A stretch of 64,000 bases of DNA, taken from the NCBI RefSeq assembly GCF_002367995.1, contig NZ_AP018207.1, positions 682,001-746,000 on the forward strand, written 5' to 3'. The notes under the pieces were generated by a model that was given only the letters and a program-made list of their open reading frames with translations, had not been told where the DNA came from and made no database searches. Position numbers and translations under genes: made by a program. This DNA comes from Calothrix brevissima NIES-22 (GTDB lineage: Bacteria; Cyanobacteriota; Cyanobacteriia; Cyanobacteriales; Nostocaceae). Below are positions 43,503-52,073 of the stretch, one piece after another. Position 1 is the first letter of the stretch. Each line of letters opens with the position of its first letter.

Positions 43503-44594
43503 ATGAAATTCACCGCATTGAAACGGATCGCTAATTGGCTTGATTTTTCAAAACATAAAAAACTAACTCAGGAAGTTTCATTTAAAACTATTCCGGCTAT
43601 ATGCGCTTTTAGCTCAGTTTTGAGCTTGTCTATTGTGGGGTTGACTGCAAGCAATATTCAAGATATTGCTGTAGCTCAACAAAAACAAAACTTATCAAAT
43701 GTGACTTTGCGTGTTGCTAAATATAAAGGTGGCTGGGATTTACTTTTAAAATTAGCGAAACAAGATAACTTTCCTTATAAAGTTGAGTTTAAAGAATTTA
43801 CCGCCGGAAATCTGATAGTGCAATCTATCAATGCTAATGCAATTGATGTGGGTTCTGGGAGTGAGATACCGCCCATTTTTGGGATTCAATCTAATGCAGC
43901 AGTCAAGGTAATTGCTTCTAATAGAGGGCCGACTGTAGGTCAAACATTACTTGTACCCAAAAATTCCCAAGCTAGAACTGTTGCCGATCTCAAAGGTAAA
44001 AAAGTCGGTTATGTGCGAGCGACTACAGCCCATTATTTCCTCATCAAGATGTTAGAAGAAGCAGGGCTTTCGTTCAAAGATATTAATGCTGTTGCTTTGA
44101 ATATTCCTGATGGACTTTCAGCTTTTAGACGAGGTGATTTAGATGCTTGGGCTACCTACGGTTATGCAATTCAACAAGCAAAGAAAGATGGTGCTAGAGA
44201 GTTAAAGTCAGCCAAAAATATTCTTAGTGGTAACTTTTTGATTTACGCATCTCCGAAAGCGATCGCAGATCAAAATCAAAAAGCTGCAATTGGTGACTTT
44301 CTTTGTCGGCTCAAAAAAGCTCAAAATTGGCGAGAAGCGAACAGTAAGAACTTAGAAACTTGGTCTCAAGCCTATGCACAAGCAATTGGTGTAGATATCA
44401 AGCTGGTTCTAGACGATGCTAAAGAGGGTTTGCAACAACGCCGTTCTCAAGTTCTTCCCGTATCCAAGGAAGCGATCGCTTCTCAACAAAGAGTAGCAGA
44501 TACCTTTGCGAAAAGTGGTGTAATTCCATCTAAGGTGAATGTTGCGCCTCTGTGGGATGGGACTTTTACTAATGCAATTAATCAGTGCAAATAA
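43503..44594 (+). CDS. Sulfonate/nitrate-type ABC substrate-binding protein
   Basis: A 363-aa periplasmic binding protein of the SsuA/NrtT group. A long N terminus contains a hydrophobic segment (IPAICAFSSVLSLSIVGLTA), so it is probably exported. The binding-domain signatures are VTLRVAKYKGGWDLLLKLAK, SINANAIDVGSGSEIPP and ADLKGKKVGYVRATTAHYFL. SsuA-like proteins deliver alkanesulfonates to SsuBC. A second, lipoprotein-type homologue is encoded at 53726. This one has no adjacent permease or ATPase and may share the SsuBC pair encoded 8 kb away. Start ATG 43503. Confidence 0.87.
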   Translation: MKFTALKRIANWLDFSKHKKLTQEVSFKTIPAICAFSSVLSLSIVGLTASNIQDIAVAQQKQNLSNVTLRVAKYKGGWDLLLKLAKQDNFPYKVEFKEFTAGNLIVQSINANAIDVGSGSEIPPIFGIQSNAAVKVIASNRGPTVGQTLLVPKNSQARTVADLKGKKVGYVRATTAHYFLIKMLEEAGLSFKDINAVALNIPDGLSAFRRGDLDAWATYGYAIQQAKKDGARELKSAKNILSGNFLIYASPKAIADQNQKAAIGDFLCRLKKAQNWREANSKNLETWSQAYAQAIGVDIKLVLDDAKEGLQQRRSQVLPVSKEAIASQQRVADTFAKSGVIPSKVNVAPLWDGTFTNAINQCK

Positions 44595-44645
44595 TTCGTA
44601 ATTCGTAATTCGTAATTCGTAATTCGTAATTCGTAATTCGTAATT
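44592..44645. repeat. Heptanucleotide tandem repeat TAATTCG
   Basis: About 7.7 copies of TAATTCG directly after the stop codon of the binding-protein gene. Two related copies (TAATTCGTAATTCGTAAT) lie after the other binding-protein gene near 54792. Heptameric short tandem repeats (STRRs) are typical of heterocystous cyanobacteria. Confidence 0.9.
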
Positions 44646-44756
44646 GCAGAGTTAAAGAATTAACGCCTAATGTGAATAGATTTATCAAACGCTTGTCATC
44701 TGTTATAGAGATCAAAACATTTGTAGGACAAGAACATTTTCTATCACATCAGGCGT

Positions 44757-44840
44757 AAGCGCTTCGGGGCATGGCAGTGCCAGTGCCCCTACAATCAACG
44801 ATAATCTGTACCTAAGCAACTGGCAATCTGCTGTAACTAT
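44757..44840. repeat. Dispersed repeat, second copy
   Basis: GTAAGCGCTTCGGGGCATGG ... GTGCCCCTACAATCAACG, then CAACTGGCAATCTGCTGTAA; nearly the same as 39557-39650. It ends against the stop of the CmcJ-like gene. Copy number elsewhere in the genome is unknown. Confidence 0.7.
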
Positions 44841-45713
44841 TTATGCAGGATAAAATACGAATGTTCGCAACTCAATACTTTGTCTTGCTGGCGCATTTGG
44901 GGGGCTGGTTGGATCGTCAAAGGCTGAGTGGGCGGAAAAACGAGCAGGCCCGTTTTCTGCGGAATCGAAACATTTAATAAATATGACTTCATTCCGCCGC
45001 ATTTCGGGGAAATAATACCACTTATGTTCTGGGTTATATGTGACAGCGTAGGTTTCACCGGTGCGATCTGGATATACTAAATCACCGGCTACGAGTTCTT
45101 GTGGTTCGATAGTGCGTGCATCAGTCAATGCTAATGGCGATTCTAAAATTGTATCTGCAATTCCCCGCCAAACATTGATAATGGCAAATCTTTTCTGTAA
45201 GAGGGCTTCAATCTCATCATTACCTAAGCCTCTTTTTTCTAACTCCCACCGCGCTCTTGTATAGCCAGATTTAGCGGTAAAGTCATTATGTACGCGCTTA
45301 CCAGGTTCTCTAATTTTATTTTCACCTGGTTTGCTGATATCGGCATTCCGTAGGGTGTGATCGAAGATTACTACTTTAGTTGCACCTGTAACTTCTTTTA
45401 ATAATTGCTCTGCTTCTGGGTAGTAAACTTGACGTATTTCGTCTTCGTTATAAAAGTCGCGGACATTGGTATTATGTTCGGAAAAAGCAAATCCCTCTCG
45501 ATCCAGTAGAATATCCTCTCTTCTAGAACGAGCATTGTAGATTCGAGATTTGCGGATTTCATAGGCTGTATTAGAACGGGGAATACCTGATGGTGGTTCA
45601 TAGGTATAGTTGACAGGTTTTTGCGCCATCGGGACTAGATAATTGAGATTGGCCTCTACATATGGCAACTCTTGAGAAGCTAGTTTATCGATAACTTGGC
45701 TGTTGAAGCTCAT
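44841..45713 (-). CDS. CmcJ/NvfI-family oxidoreductase
   Basis: A 290-aa protein of the CmcJ/NvfI (GA4-desaturase-like) family: NYLVPMAQKPVNYTYEPPSG at the start, then LLDREGFAFSEHNTNVRDFY, VIFDHTLRN and GKRVHNDFTAKSGYTRARWE, which holds a His-x-Asp candidate iron pair. AIINVWRGIADTILESPLAL and a C-terminal QSIELRTFVFYP follow. Members are presumed Fe/2-oxoglutarate dioxygenases or methoxylation partners in secondary metabolism. Its presence in a sulfur island suggests oxidation of an organosulfur or related compound, but no substrate can be named. Start ATG 45713. Confidence 0.8.
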   Translation of the reverse strand: MSFNSQVIDKLASQELPYVEANLNYLVPMAQKPVNYTYEPPSGIPRSNTAYEIRKSRIYNARSRREDILLDREGFAFSEHNTNVRDFYNEDEIRQVYYPEAEQLLKEVTGATKVVIFDHTLRNADISKPGENKIREPGKRVHNDFTAKSGYTRARWELEKRGLGNDEIEALLQKRFAIINVWRGIADTILESPLALTDARTIEPQELVAGDLVYPDRTGETYAVTYNPEHKWYYFPEMRRNEVIFIKCFDSAENGPARFSAHSAFDDPTSPPNAPARQSIELRTFVFYPA

Positions 45714-46547
45714 ATTTCATGCCCTTTTAGTGTGGAGAATTTGGACTCAATACTTATACACAAAGGTTATCTGTTGCGACTAAGTTCAACACCTAATTTC
45801 TGAATATAGGAATCCAGTTTGATTATGGAAAACGCCATCTAGACTAAGAGATTAATTGTAGAGTTAGCATCTTAACTCTACTAATCTAGATTTCAAAAAT
45901 CCGATAGGAATCCTATAGTAAAGACTAGAAGACACCCTTTGTAGATGTCTTCTGTCCGTGACTATGCCAATTGCAGTAACATTAAAATACTTATTATCGA
46001 TTGATTTATAGTAGATTAATGCAATAATAGTAATTGAAAGACACAGAAGTTACAAGCTCTTTGTCAACAAACTATACATTTTGCTCAATACCTTTGTTAA
46101 TTGGCAAAGGTTGAATAGCAAATTAGAGCTAGCAAATACGAGTAAAACAGGAGAGATTACCAAAAGATTTGTCCAGAACATAGGCTACCGTATGGTAGAT
46201 AAACTTTTGCTGACTGAGAATGGTTTAACTCTTATTGTTTCGCAAGAATTTATTAGTACGCATACTTGATTTTCTGAAATGAATCTGCTATAAACCTATA
46301 TTAAAATTAGGTTTATATCTCTCACAAAAATTTGTGAATTAAACATAATGTAGAGAGTAGAAGCATTGGCGATCGCTAATTCTAATTGTCGAGTTTAATT
46401 CTCAAATCCGCAGATTCATCAATTGTTGACATTCCATTGGCTTTTTACTCAATCTAATTAGCTCAGTTTAACCCTCGCCTGAAAAAGAGCGACCTGCTAC
46501 CAGGTGAGATAAATAGTTTGGTAGTTATAGAACAGTGAGGTTAAGAC
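45714..46547. promoter_or_regulatory. Intergenic region with island box and hairpin
   Basis: About 830 bp. The box CCGATAG-N7-ATAGTA lies at 45901-45920, followed by a hairpin with 8-bp arms AGAAGACA/TGTCTTCT (about 45927-45953) and AAAATACTTATTATCGAT near 45984, as in the region upstream of the oppB fragment. A 62-codon frame opening with TTG at 46081 looks protein-like but has no start signal; I leave it uncalled. The downstream gene at 46548 is broken. Confidence 0.45.
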
Positions 46548-47112
46548 ATGACTGTAGCTTTAGCGCGTCCAGGCTATCGTGAGTTTGAAACTGAAACCGC
46601 CGATCGCATTTTCGCTCGACTAGCATCCCATATTCCACCTGCACCTATAGATGAACCTCGACCGATTACCTCCAAAGAGGAGCAGGAAAACTTTGCACAG
46701 TACTTGATTGCAGGTGCAGCCCATGATTCCTATATAGTGCAAGTTATCGGTAGAGCGATCGCTAATTTAGTTCCAGACGACTTACACTTGCAACTATTTT
46801 GTAGACAAAATACTACCTGATGAAGCAGCGCATCGGTTAGCCGTCATTGACTGGTGGAAGCAAATTTATGACAAAGCATCAGCAAATGAGCGAGCCGAAC
46901 TAGCCCAACGACTGTTAGATCGAGATGAAGAGATTCAGCAACGACGTAAGAACTATCTTATAGACCATTGGGATACTGCTCATAAAGCCAAGGGTATTAC
47001 CGGAGTTGATGGTATTAACGCCGTTTACGATGGTTGGCGCAGAGAAGTTTTAGCTTATCTGCTTGATACTCCCGTTGAGCAACTACCAAAACTTTTGAGC
47101 GTGAGCCAATGA
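46548..47112 (+). pseudogene. Frameshifted conserved hypothetical gene
   Basis: The first frame (MTVALARPGYREFETETADR, then ENFAQYLIAGAAHDSYIVQV) ends at 46820. A one-base shift at the T-run near 46797-46800 continues smoothly as VDKILPDEAAHRLAVIDWWK, then ERAELAQRLLDRDEEIQQRR and so on to the stop at 47112. Joined, this gives about 187 codons. I do not recognise the family; it is helical and charged. It is either a real frameshift or a sequencing error. It lies in a stretch with several other broken genes, which favours decay. Confidence 0.7.
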
Positions 47113-47252
47113 ATTTTGGCGTTGCATAATTGCGGAATGATTTATCTCACGCAAAGACGCAGAGACGCAAAGAAGAGGAGGAAAAGAAAGAAGTTTATTA
47201 ATTTCCCATGCCCAATGCCCCATGCCCCATGCCCCATGCCCCATATATAACC

Positions 47253-47750
47253 ATGACTCAAACTGGGGTGAATGCAGGGATTATTCGCAGTGTTTTGCGT
47301 GATGCTACAAATCTTATCCACAAACGCCCCAGAACTTTCTATCACGCCGTAGCAGAGCAAGCAGCAGATGACCCATTATTGCAGCAAACCGTCGGGCAAC
47401 TCTCCGCCAACGCCTTTGCAGCAGAATCAATTGTCCTGGCTGCGGCTGATGGTTTGGATCGCCTGACGGCTGCAAAAGGTCAAGGTGAAGAGGCGGAATT
47501 AGCCATAGCTTTAGCAACTTCTTTGAGTGCAGCTAAGGCGAAATTAATTGTTGATGACTTGGCGCTACGTTCAGCAACTCTGTTATTTGAAGTTGGTGGT
47601 GCTTCCACAACTAAGAAAAGCTCGAATTTAGATCGTCATTGGCGCAACGCCCGCACTTTAGCATCCCATAATCCCGGACACTTCAAAGCCCGTGCAGTGG
47701 GAGATTATGAAATTAACGGTACACCGCTACCGCAGCGAGGATTTTTCTAA
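47253..47750 (+). pseudogene. C-terminal fragment of an SfnB/DszC-like flavoprotein
   Basis: From GVNAGIIRSVLRDATNLIHK to the end, this is about 90 percent identical by eye to the last 160 residues of the intact gene at 56470-57708, including GGASTTKKSSNLDRHWRNAR. The first 60 percent (FMN/substrate domains) is missing. The open frame extends upstream into a CCCATGC heptamer repeat (47208-47245), which marks the break. No product of the fragment should be active: the C-terminal helical bundle alone cannot bind flavin properly. Confidence 0.85.
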
Positions 47751-47763
47751 GTCGCGGATGTTC

Positions 47764-47796
47764 AGATCCCCGACTTCTTGAAGAAGTCGGGGATCT
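47764..47796. repeat. Dispersed palindrome, copy 2
   Basis: Same 33-bp palindrome as 36617-36649, here in inverted orientation with shared flanks (GTCGCGGATGTTC before it, AGCAAAATTAAT after it). It lies 11 bp after the stop of the flavoprotein fragment. Confidence 0.75.
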
Positions 47797-47869
47797 CGCA
47801 GCCTAGCAAAATTAATGAGACAAAGCACTAAGCGCGATTTTCCCAGTCAAATATTCACACAGAAAAACA

Positions 47870-48283
47870 ATGACACAAATTGTAGAGAAAGTTCTAGAAC
47901 CTCAAATTAATTTCTCGGCTCCTGTCACAGCCAATTCGCCAGAACTCCAGCAGCTTTTGGATTTTATTGCTGTTGGGGCTGCGGAACGCGATCGCGATCG
48001 CATTCTGCCCTATGATGTGGTTGAATTAATCCGGCGTTCCAGGTTGGGTGCATTGCGAATACCCGTTGCTGAAGGTGGTGCTGGTAGTAGTGCACGGGAA
48101 TTGTTTGAGGTTGCCATTCGTCTGGGTGATGCTGATGCGAATGTTGCTCACATTGTCCGCAATCATTTCTCCGTTACAGAGCGAATTTTGCGTTCGGAAC
48201 GCACCGAGAGAAATCGGCGCTGGATTAAAGCCGCAGTTGATGGCGCAATCTTTGGTAGCGCCGCCACTGAAAAAAAGAAATAG
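47870..48283 (+). pseudogene. N-terminal fragment of an SfnB/DszC-like flavoprotein
   Basis: 137 codons matching the start of the intact flavoprotein at 56470: NSPELQQLLDFIAVGAAERD, IPVAEGGAGSSARELFEVAI and NVAHIVRNHFSVTERILRSE. After AAVDGAIFGSAATE the homology ends in KKK and a stop. The sequence beyond the break is metQ-like. The order C-terminal fragment (47253) then N-terminal fragment (here) is what a tandem duplication with internal deletions would leave. Confidence 0.85.
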
Positions 48284-48942
48284 CCCCTAGTCAAGGCTTC
48301 GACTTTGAGATTGTAACTATCGCTGATTCGGTGAAAATTAACGATGCTCTCAAGGGTGGAGAAATTGATGCTAATTTTTTCCAGCATGAACCGTTTATGA
48401 AACAAGCCGCTAAAAGACTCAACGCGGATTTTGTGATGTTAAATCGTAGTTATACTACAATAACTGGACTCTACTCTAAAAGGCTCAAAATCAAATCAGT
48501 GAATGAAGTTCCTGTAGGGGCAACAATCGCCATTTCTAATGATGATAGCAATCAGGATCGTGCTCTAAAATTCCTCAAACACATCGACTTAATTAACTTA
48601 AAAGAAAAGTCAAGTGAGTATTTTAGCGTCAAGGATGTTATTGATCATCCCAAAAAACTGCAAATTAAGGAATTAGATAATTACGCCATTGTCAGAGCTT
48701 TGGATGATTTAGATTTAGCTGTGACATCTGCATCTTTTCTTGTCCAAGCAAAGGTAAACTTAGAACCCATTATCTTAGATGAAGTTGGTATGGCTAACAA
48801 AAATTATGCTGTGGGTTTAGCAACTGTGCAATCAAAAATCAACGATCCAAATATTCAAAAGCTCAATCAATTAGTTGTAGATCCTAAATTGAAGGAGTAT
48901 ATCAACAACTACCTTAAAGGTACGATTGCCCCTGCCTTTTAA
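48268..48942 (+). pseudogene. 5'-truncated MetQ/NlpA-like binding protein
   Basis: From GFDFEIVTIADSVKINDALK to the stop, about 215 codons match MetQ/NlpA family proteins, with GGEIDANFFQHEPFMKQAAK the clearest motif and LATVQSKINDPNIQKLNQLV near the end. The signal peptide and the first strand are missing; they were replaced by the flavoprotein fragment upstream, in a different frame. Such proteins bind D-methionine or related ligands for import. The only open starts (GTG 48331) give an unexported product, so it is very probably dead. No metN or metI is nearby. Confidence 0.8.
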
Positions 48943-49293
48943 AAAGAAGAAATATTGAGGAAGTTTAAATTTTGGTTAAATAACTTCTCAACCTAAAATT
49001 CAGTATAAGGTTAATCTAACAATTTAGGACTTACGCAGTGTCAGATATTTTTCATGCTTTTTGTCAACGGTCAATAGTCCATAGTCCAAAAACCTGAATT
49101 TTGACCATTGACTTTTGACTTTTGACCACCCTTGTGAGGGTTTTTGTGTTCGGTGCATAAGTCCTATAATTATGCCTGATGTGAATTTGAAATCCCCCTT
49201 TCTCAATGAGGGTTTCAAGATTGGTTAAAAATCGAGGTTTTGCAACTCAATTCACATCTAGATGTAAATCCAAAATTGTTTGATGGAGAGCTG
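48943..49293. promoter_or_regulatory. Upstream region of the FMN monooxygenase gene
   Basis: 350 bp. A TTGACCATTGACTTTTGAC-type repeat lies at about 49100. GCCTGATGTGAATT at 49174-49187, AGGGTTTCAAG at 49209-49219 and TTCACATCTAGATGTAA from 49251 recur in the same order at 51923-52050 upstream of ssuC, with an identical 35-bp offset between the first two. This looks like a duplicated promoter or leader. Confidence 0.5.
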
Positions 49294-50628
49294 ATGAGCA
49301 AAGCAAAGCAATTGAAACTGGGTGCGTTTATGCGCCCTGTAAGTATACATACTGGCGCTTGGCGTTATCCTGGGGCTTTGCCTGATGCCAATTTCAACTT
49401 CCCAGCACTGAAAAAATTCATCCAGAAACTAGAACAGGGCAAGTTTGACGCATTTTTTATGGCAGATCACTTGGCGCTGCTGAATATGCCGATTAACGCC
49501 CTCAAGCGCAGCCACACAATTACTTCCTTTGAGCCTTTCACTCTGCTTTCTGCCCTCGCCAGTGTTACCGAACACATCGGTCTAGTAGCCACAGCTTCCA
49601 CCACCTATGACGCGCCTTTCCATATTGCTCGTCGCTTTGCGTCTCTCGATCATATTAGTGGCGGTCGTGCCGGCTGGAATATTGTTACCACATCCAATCC
49701 AGATGCAGCACTCAACTTCGGCTTAACAGAAGATATAGAGCATGACGAACGCTACAAGCGGGCTAGGGAATTCTACGATGTCGTCACTGGTCTTTGGGAT
49801 TCTTTCGCTGACGATGCGTTTGTTCGGGACGTAGAATCAGGGATTTATTTCGATCCCGAAAAAGTTCATGTTTTGGCGCATCAAGGAAAATACCTCTCGG
49901 TACGGGGGCCATTGAACATTGCTAGACCTGTCCAAGGTTGGCCTGTGATTGTTCAGGCGGGTGCTTCCGATGCTGGGCGACAATTAGCCGCCGAAACTGC
50001 TGAGGTCGTATTTGCTCCGGCTGGTAATCTGGAAGCAGGTAAGGCTTTATTTGCTGATATTAAGGGACGAGCGCAGTTGATTGGCCGTGACCCAGACAGC
50101 ATCAAAATTCTTCCTGGTGCTTTGGTAATAGTGGGCGAAACTGTGGAAGAGGCGATCGCTAAACGTGCCCATTTGGATAGTCTAGTACACTATGACAGTG
50201 GAATTGCTAGCTTGAATAGTGCCCTTGGCTACGATGTTTCTGGTTACGATCCAGATGGCCCCTTGCCAGAAATCCCTGAGACTAACGCTGGTAAAAGCTC
50301 ACGCGAACGAGTTATAGCCTTGGCTGAACGTGAGAAGCTAACTATTCGGCAGTTAGCGCAACTTATCGGTAGTTATGGCGGATTAGCCTTCGTTGGTACG
50401 CCCCAAACCATCGCTGATGAGATGGAGCAATGGTTGAATGAGGAAGGGTCTGACGGCTTCAACATCATGTTTCCTTTTTTACCTGAAGGGTTAAATGATT
50501 TCATAGACAAGGTTGTGCCAGAACTCCAACGGCGGGGAATCTTCCGCAAAGAATATGAAGGGAAAACTCTACGGGAAAATCTGGGACTTGTCCGCCCTGC
50601 TAACCGCTTTTTCGAGTCTAAGTCATGA
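49294..50628 (+). CDS. FMN-dependent monooxygenase, NtaA/SnaA/DszA family (copy 1)
   Basis: A 444-aa bacterial-luciferase-like monooxygenase. Family marks include GAFMRPVSIHTGAWRYPGAL at the start, FDAFFMADHLALLN, LVATASTTYDAPFHIARRFA and GRAGWNIVTTSNPDAALNFG, then WPVIVQAGASDAGRQLAAET. These enzymes use FMNH2 from a reductase to oxidise chelators, sulfones or other substrates. With SsuABC-like transport nearby, a sulfonate or sulfone substrate is likely. Start ATG 49294 because GGAGAG lies 4 bases upstream; the frame extends to TTG 49240. No flavin reductase is visible in the window. A paralogue lies at 54987. Confidence 0.9.
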   Translation: MSKAKQLKLGAFMRPVSIHTGAWRYPGALPDANFNFPALKKFIQKLEQGKFDAFFMADHLALLNMPINALKRSHTITSFEPFTLLSALASVTEHIGLVATASTTYDAPFHIARRFASLDHISGGRAGWNIVTTSNPDAALNFGLTEDIEHDERYKRAREFYDVVTGLWDSFADDAFVRDVESGIYFDPEKVHVLAHQGKYLSVRGPLNIARPVQGWPVIVQAGASDAGRQLAAETAEVVFAPAGNLEAGKALFADIKGRAQLIGRDPDSIKILPGALVIVGETVEEAIAKRAHLDSLVHYDSGIASLNSALGYDVSGYDPDGPLPEIPETNAGKSSRERVIALAEREKLTIRQLAQLIGSYGGLAFVGTPQTIADEMEQWLNEEGSDGFNIMFPFLPEGLNDFIDKVVPELQRRGIFRKEYEGKTLRENLGLVRPANRFFESKS

Positions 50629-50696
50629 TTTTATCCCTCAGCTTGCCTCTAAATATCAATTGTCAAAAACATTATTAGCCTTCATAGGAGGATACA

Positions 50697-51329
50697 TTGT
50701 CATCTACATCGCTTCTTCTCTATGTCGATTCCCAGTACGCTAGCCCCTATGCGCTCTCGGCTTTCGTATCTCTGCATGAAAAAGCACTAGCATTCGATAT
50801 CCAAACTCTTGATTTAGCTGCTAATGTCCAAAACGAGCCAGATTTTGCAGCTAAGTCATTAACACGGCGCGTACCAACTTTGATTCATGACGGATTCGCC
50901 TTGTCTGAATCCTCTGCGATCGCAGAATACATCGATGAGGTGTTTCCCGGTACTCCTTTATACCCAAAAGAACCACAGAATCGAGCTAGAGCGCGTCAGG
51001 TACAAGCATGGCTCCGTAGCGACCTCACACCCATCAAACAAGAACGCTCGACTGAGGTGATTTTCTACGGAGTCAAAAAGCCACCGCTTTCTTTGGAAGC
51101 AAAAAAAGCTGCTGAGAAATTATTCTCTGCTGCTGAATTACTGCTTGCTAGCAACACCGAAAACCTATTCGGTCAATGGTCTATTGCTGATGTGGATTTG
51201 GCCTTAATACTCCATCGCCTAATTCTCAACGGCGATCCAGTACCCGATAAATTGGTAGCTTACGCCAAGCATCAATGGGAAAGGCCATCTGTTCAGCTAT
51301 GGGTCAATCAACAACGCCCACCACTGTAA
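50697..51329 (+). CDS. Glutathione S-transferase family protein
   Basis: A 210-aa GST. The N-terminal thioredoxin-like domain starts STSLLLYVDSQYASPYALSA and has RRVPTLIHDGFALSESSAIA with the cis-Pro and Ser-Glu glutathione contacts. The C-terminal helical domain follows, with LFGQWSIADVDLALILHRL. The start is TTG 50697, supported by AGGAGG 5 bases upstream. It resembles YfcF-type GSTs. In the organosulfur island it may handle thioether or electrophilic intermediates. It follows the monooxygenase by 68 bp. Confidence 0.85.
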   Translation: MSSTSLLLYVDSQYASPYALSAFVSLHEKALAFDIQTLDLAANVQNEPDFAAKSLTRRVPTLIHDGFALSESSAIAEYIDEVFPGTPLYPKEPQNRARARQVQAWLRSDLTPIKQERSTEVIFYGVKKPPLSLEAKKAAEKLFSAAELLLASNTENLFGQWSIADVDLALILHRLILNGDPVPDKLVAYAKHQWERPSVQLWVNQQRPPL

Positions 51330-51371
51330 ATCAATTTTAGATTTTCCCCACGATATTTAAAGATAAAAATA

Positions 51372-51738
51372 ATGATTAAGAGTCCAGAGAAACTTGCAGA
51401 TAACACCTTCCAGTTTACGACCCCTGTAAAAGCTAACTCGCCGGAACTCCAGCAGCTTTTTGATTTTATTGCTCTGGGTGCTTCGGAACGTGATCGCGAT
51501 CGCATTTTGCCTTTTGATATTATCGACCTGCTCAGGCGATCGCGCTTGGGTGCATTGCGAGTCCCTGTAGCTGAAGGTGGCGGTGGTAGCAGTTTACGCG
51601 AACTGTTTGAAGTCATAATTCGCCTGGGAGATGCTGATCCCAACCCTATCTTCCCACAATCCAGCTGCTTTCAAAGCGCGTGCGATCGGCAACTACGAAA
51701 TCAACGGTACACCTCTACCCACAGGAGCCTTTTTCTAG
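51372..51738 (+). pseudogene. Internally deleted SfnB/DszC-like gene
   Basis: Starts MIKSPEKLADNTFQFTTPVK and is homologous to residues 1-95 of the intact flavoprotein. After GDADPN it jumps to the last 28 residues (SHNPAAFKARAIGNYEING, then GAFF) in another frame, ending at TAG 51736-51738. About 290 codons are missing. The first frame itself runs on to 51836 but as nonsense. It is the third damaged copy of this gene in the island. Confidence 0.88.
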
Positions 51739-52073
51739 ACTCTGATGTGAGCGATCGCACAACAGGGGCAGAAAAATCAATGCCCAATGCCCAATGCCCA
51801 TTTTCTAAAAGCTTACTGATTGTTACAACAAATTGACAACTTGTGGAAAATTTGGGAGCATAAACTACGGTATATCGGTAGATGATTGGTAGTATGCAAA
51901 ATATTTGGGGATTGTAATTTACGCCTGATGTGAATTAAAAACGCCTGTTTCGCCATAAGGGTTTCAAGCCTTGTGAAAAATCCTGGTTTTGGAACTATCT
52001 AGAAATTACAAGGTTTTCGTCCTCATTTCACATTAGAGGTAATCCAAAATCTAAAATCCAAAATGGTATCACC
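51739..52073. promoter_or_regulatory. Control region of the ssuCBA-like operon
   Basis: 335 bp. It contains TTGGGAGCATAAACT at 51852-51866, the island box TCGGTAG-N7-GTAGTA at 51875-51894 and the duplicated module beginning GCCTGATGTGAATT at 51923-51936. The operon begins at GTG 52074. The first two signals are shared with the tauD/MFS region, the third with the monooxygenase region at 49174. Confidence 0.55.

Noticed and set aside
46081-46269. 62-codon frame in the intergenic region upstream of the frameshifted gene
   Set aside because: It opens with TTG without a ribosome-binding site and matches no family that I know.
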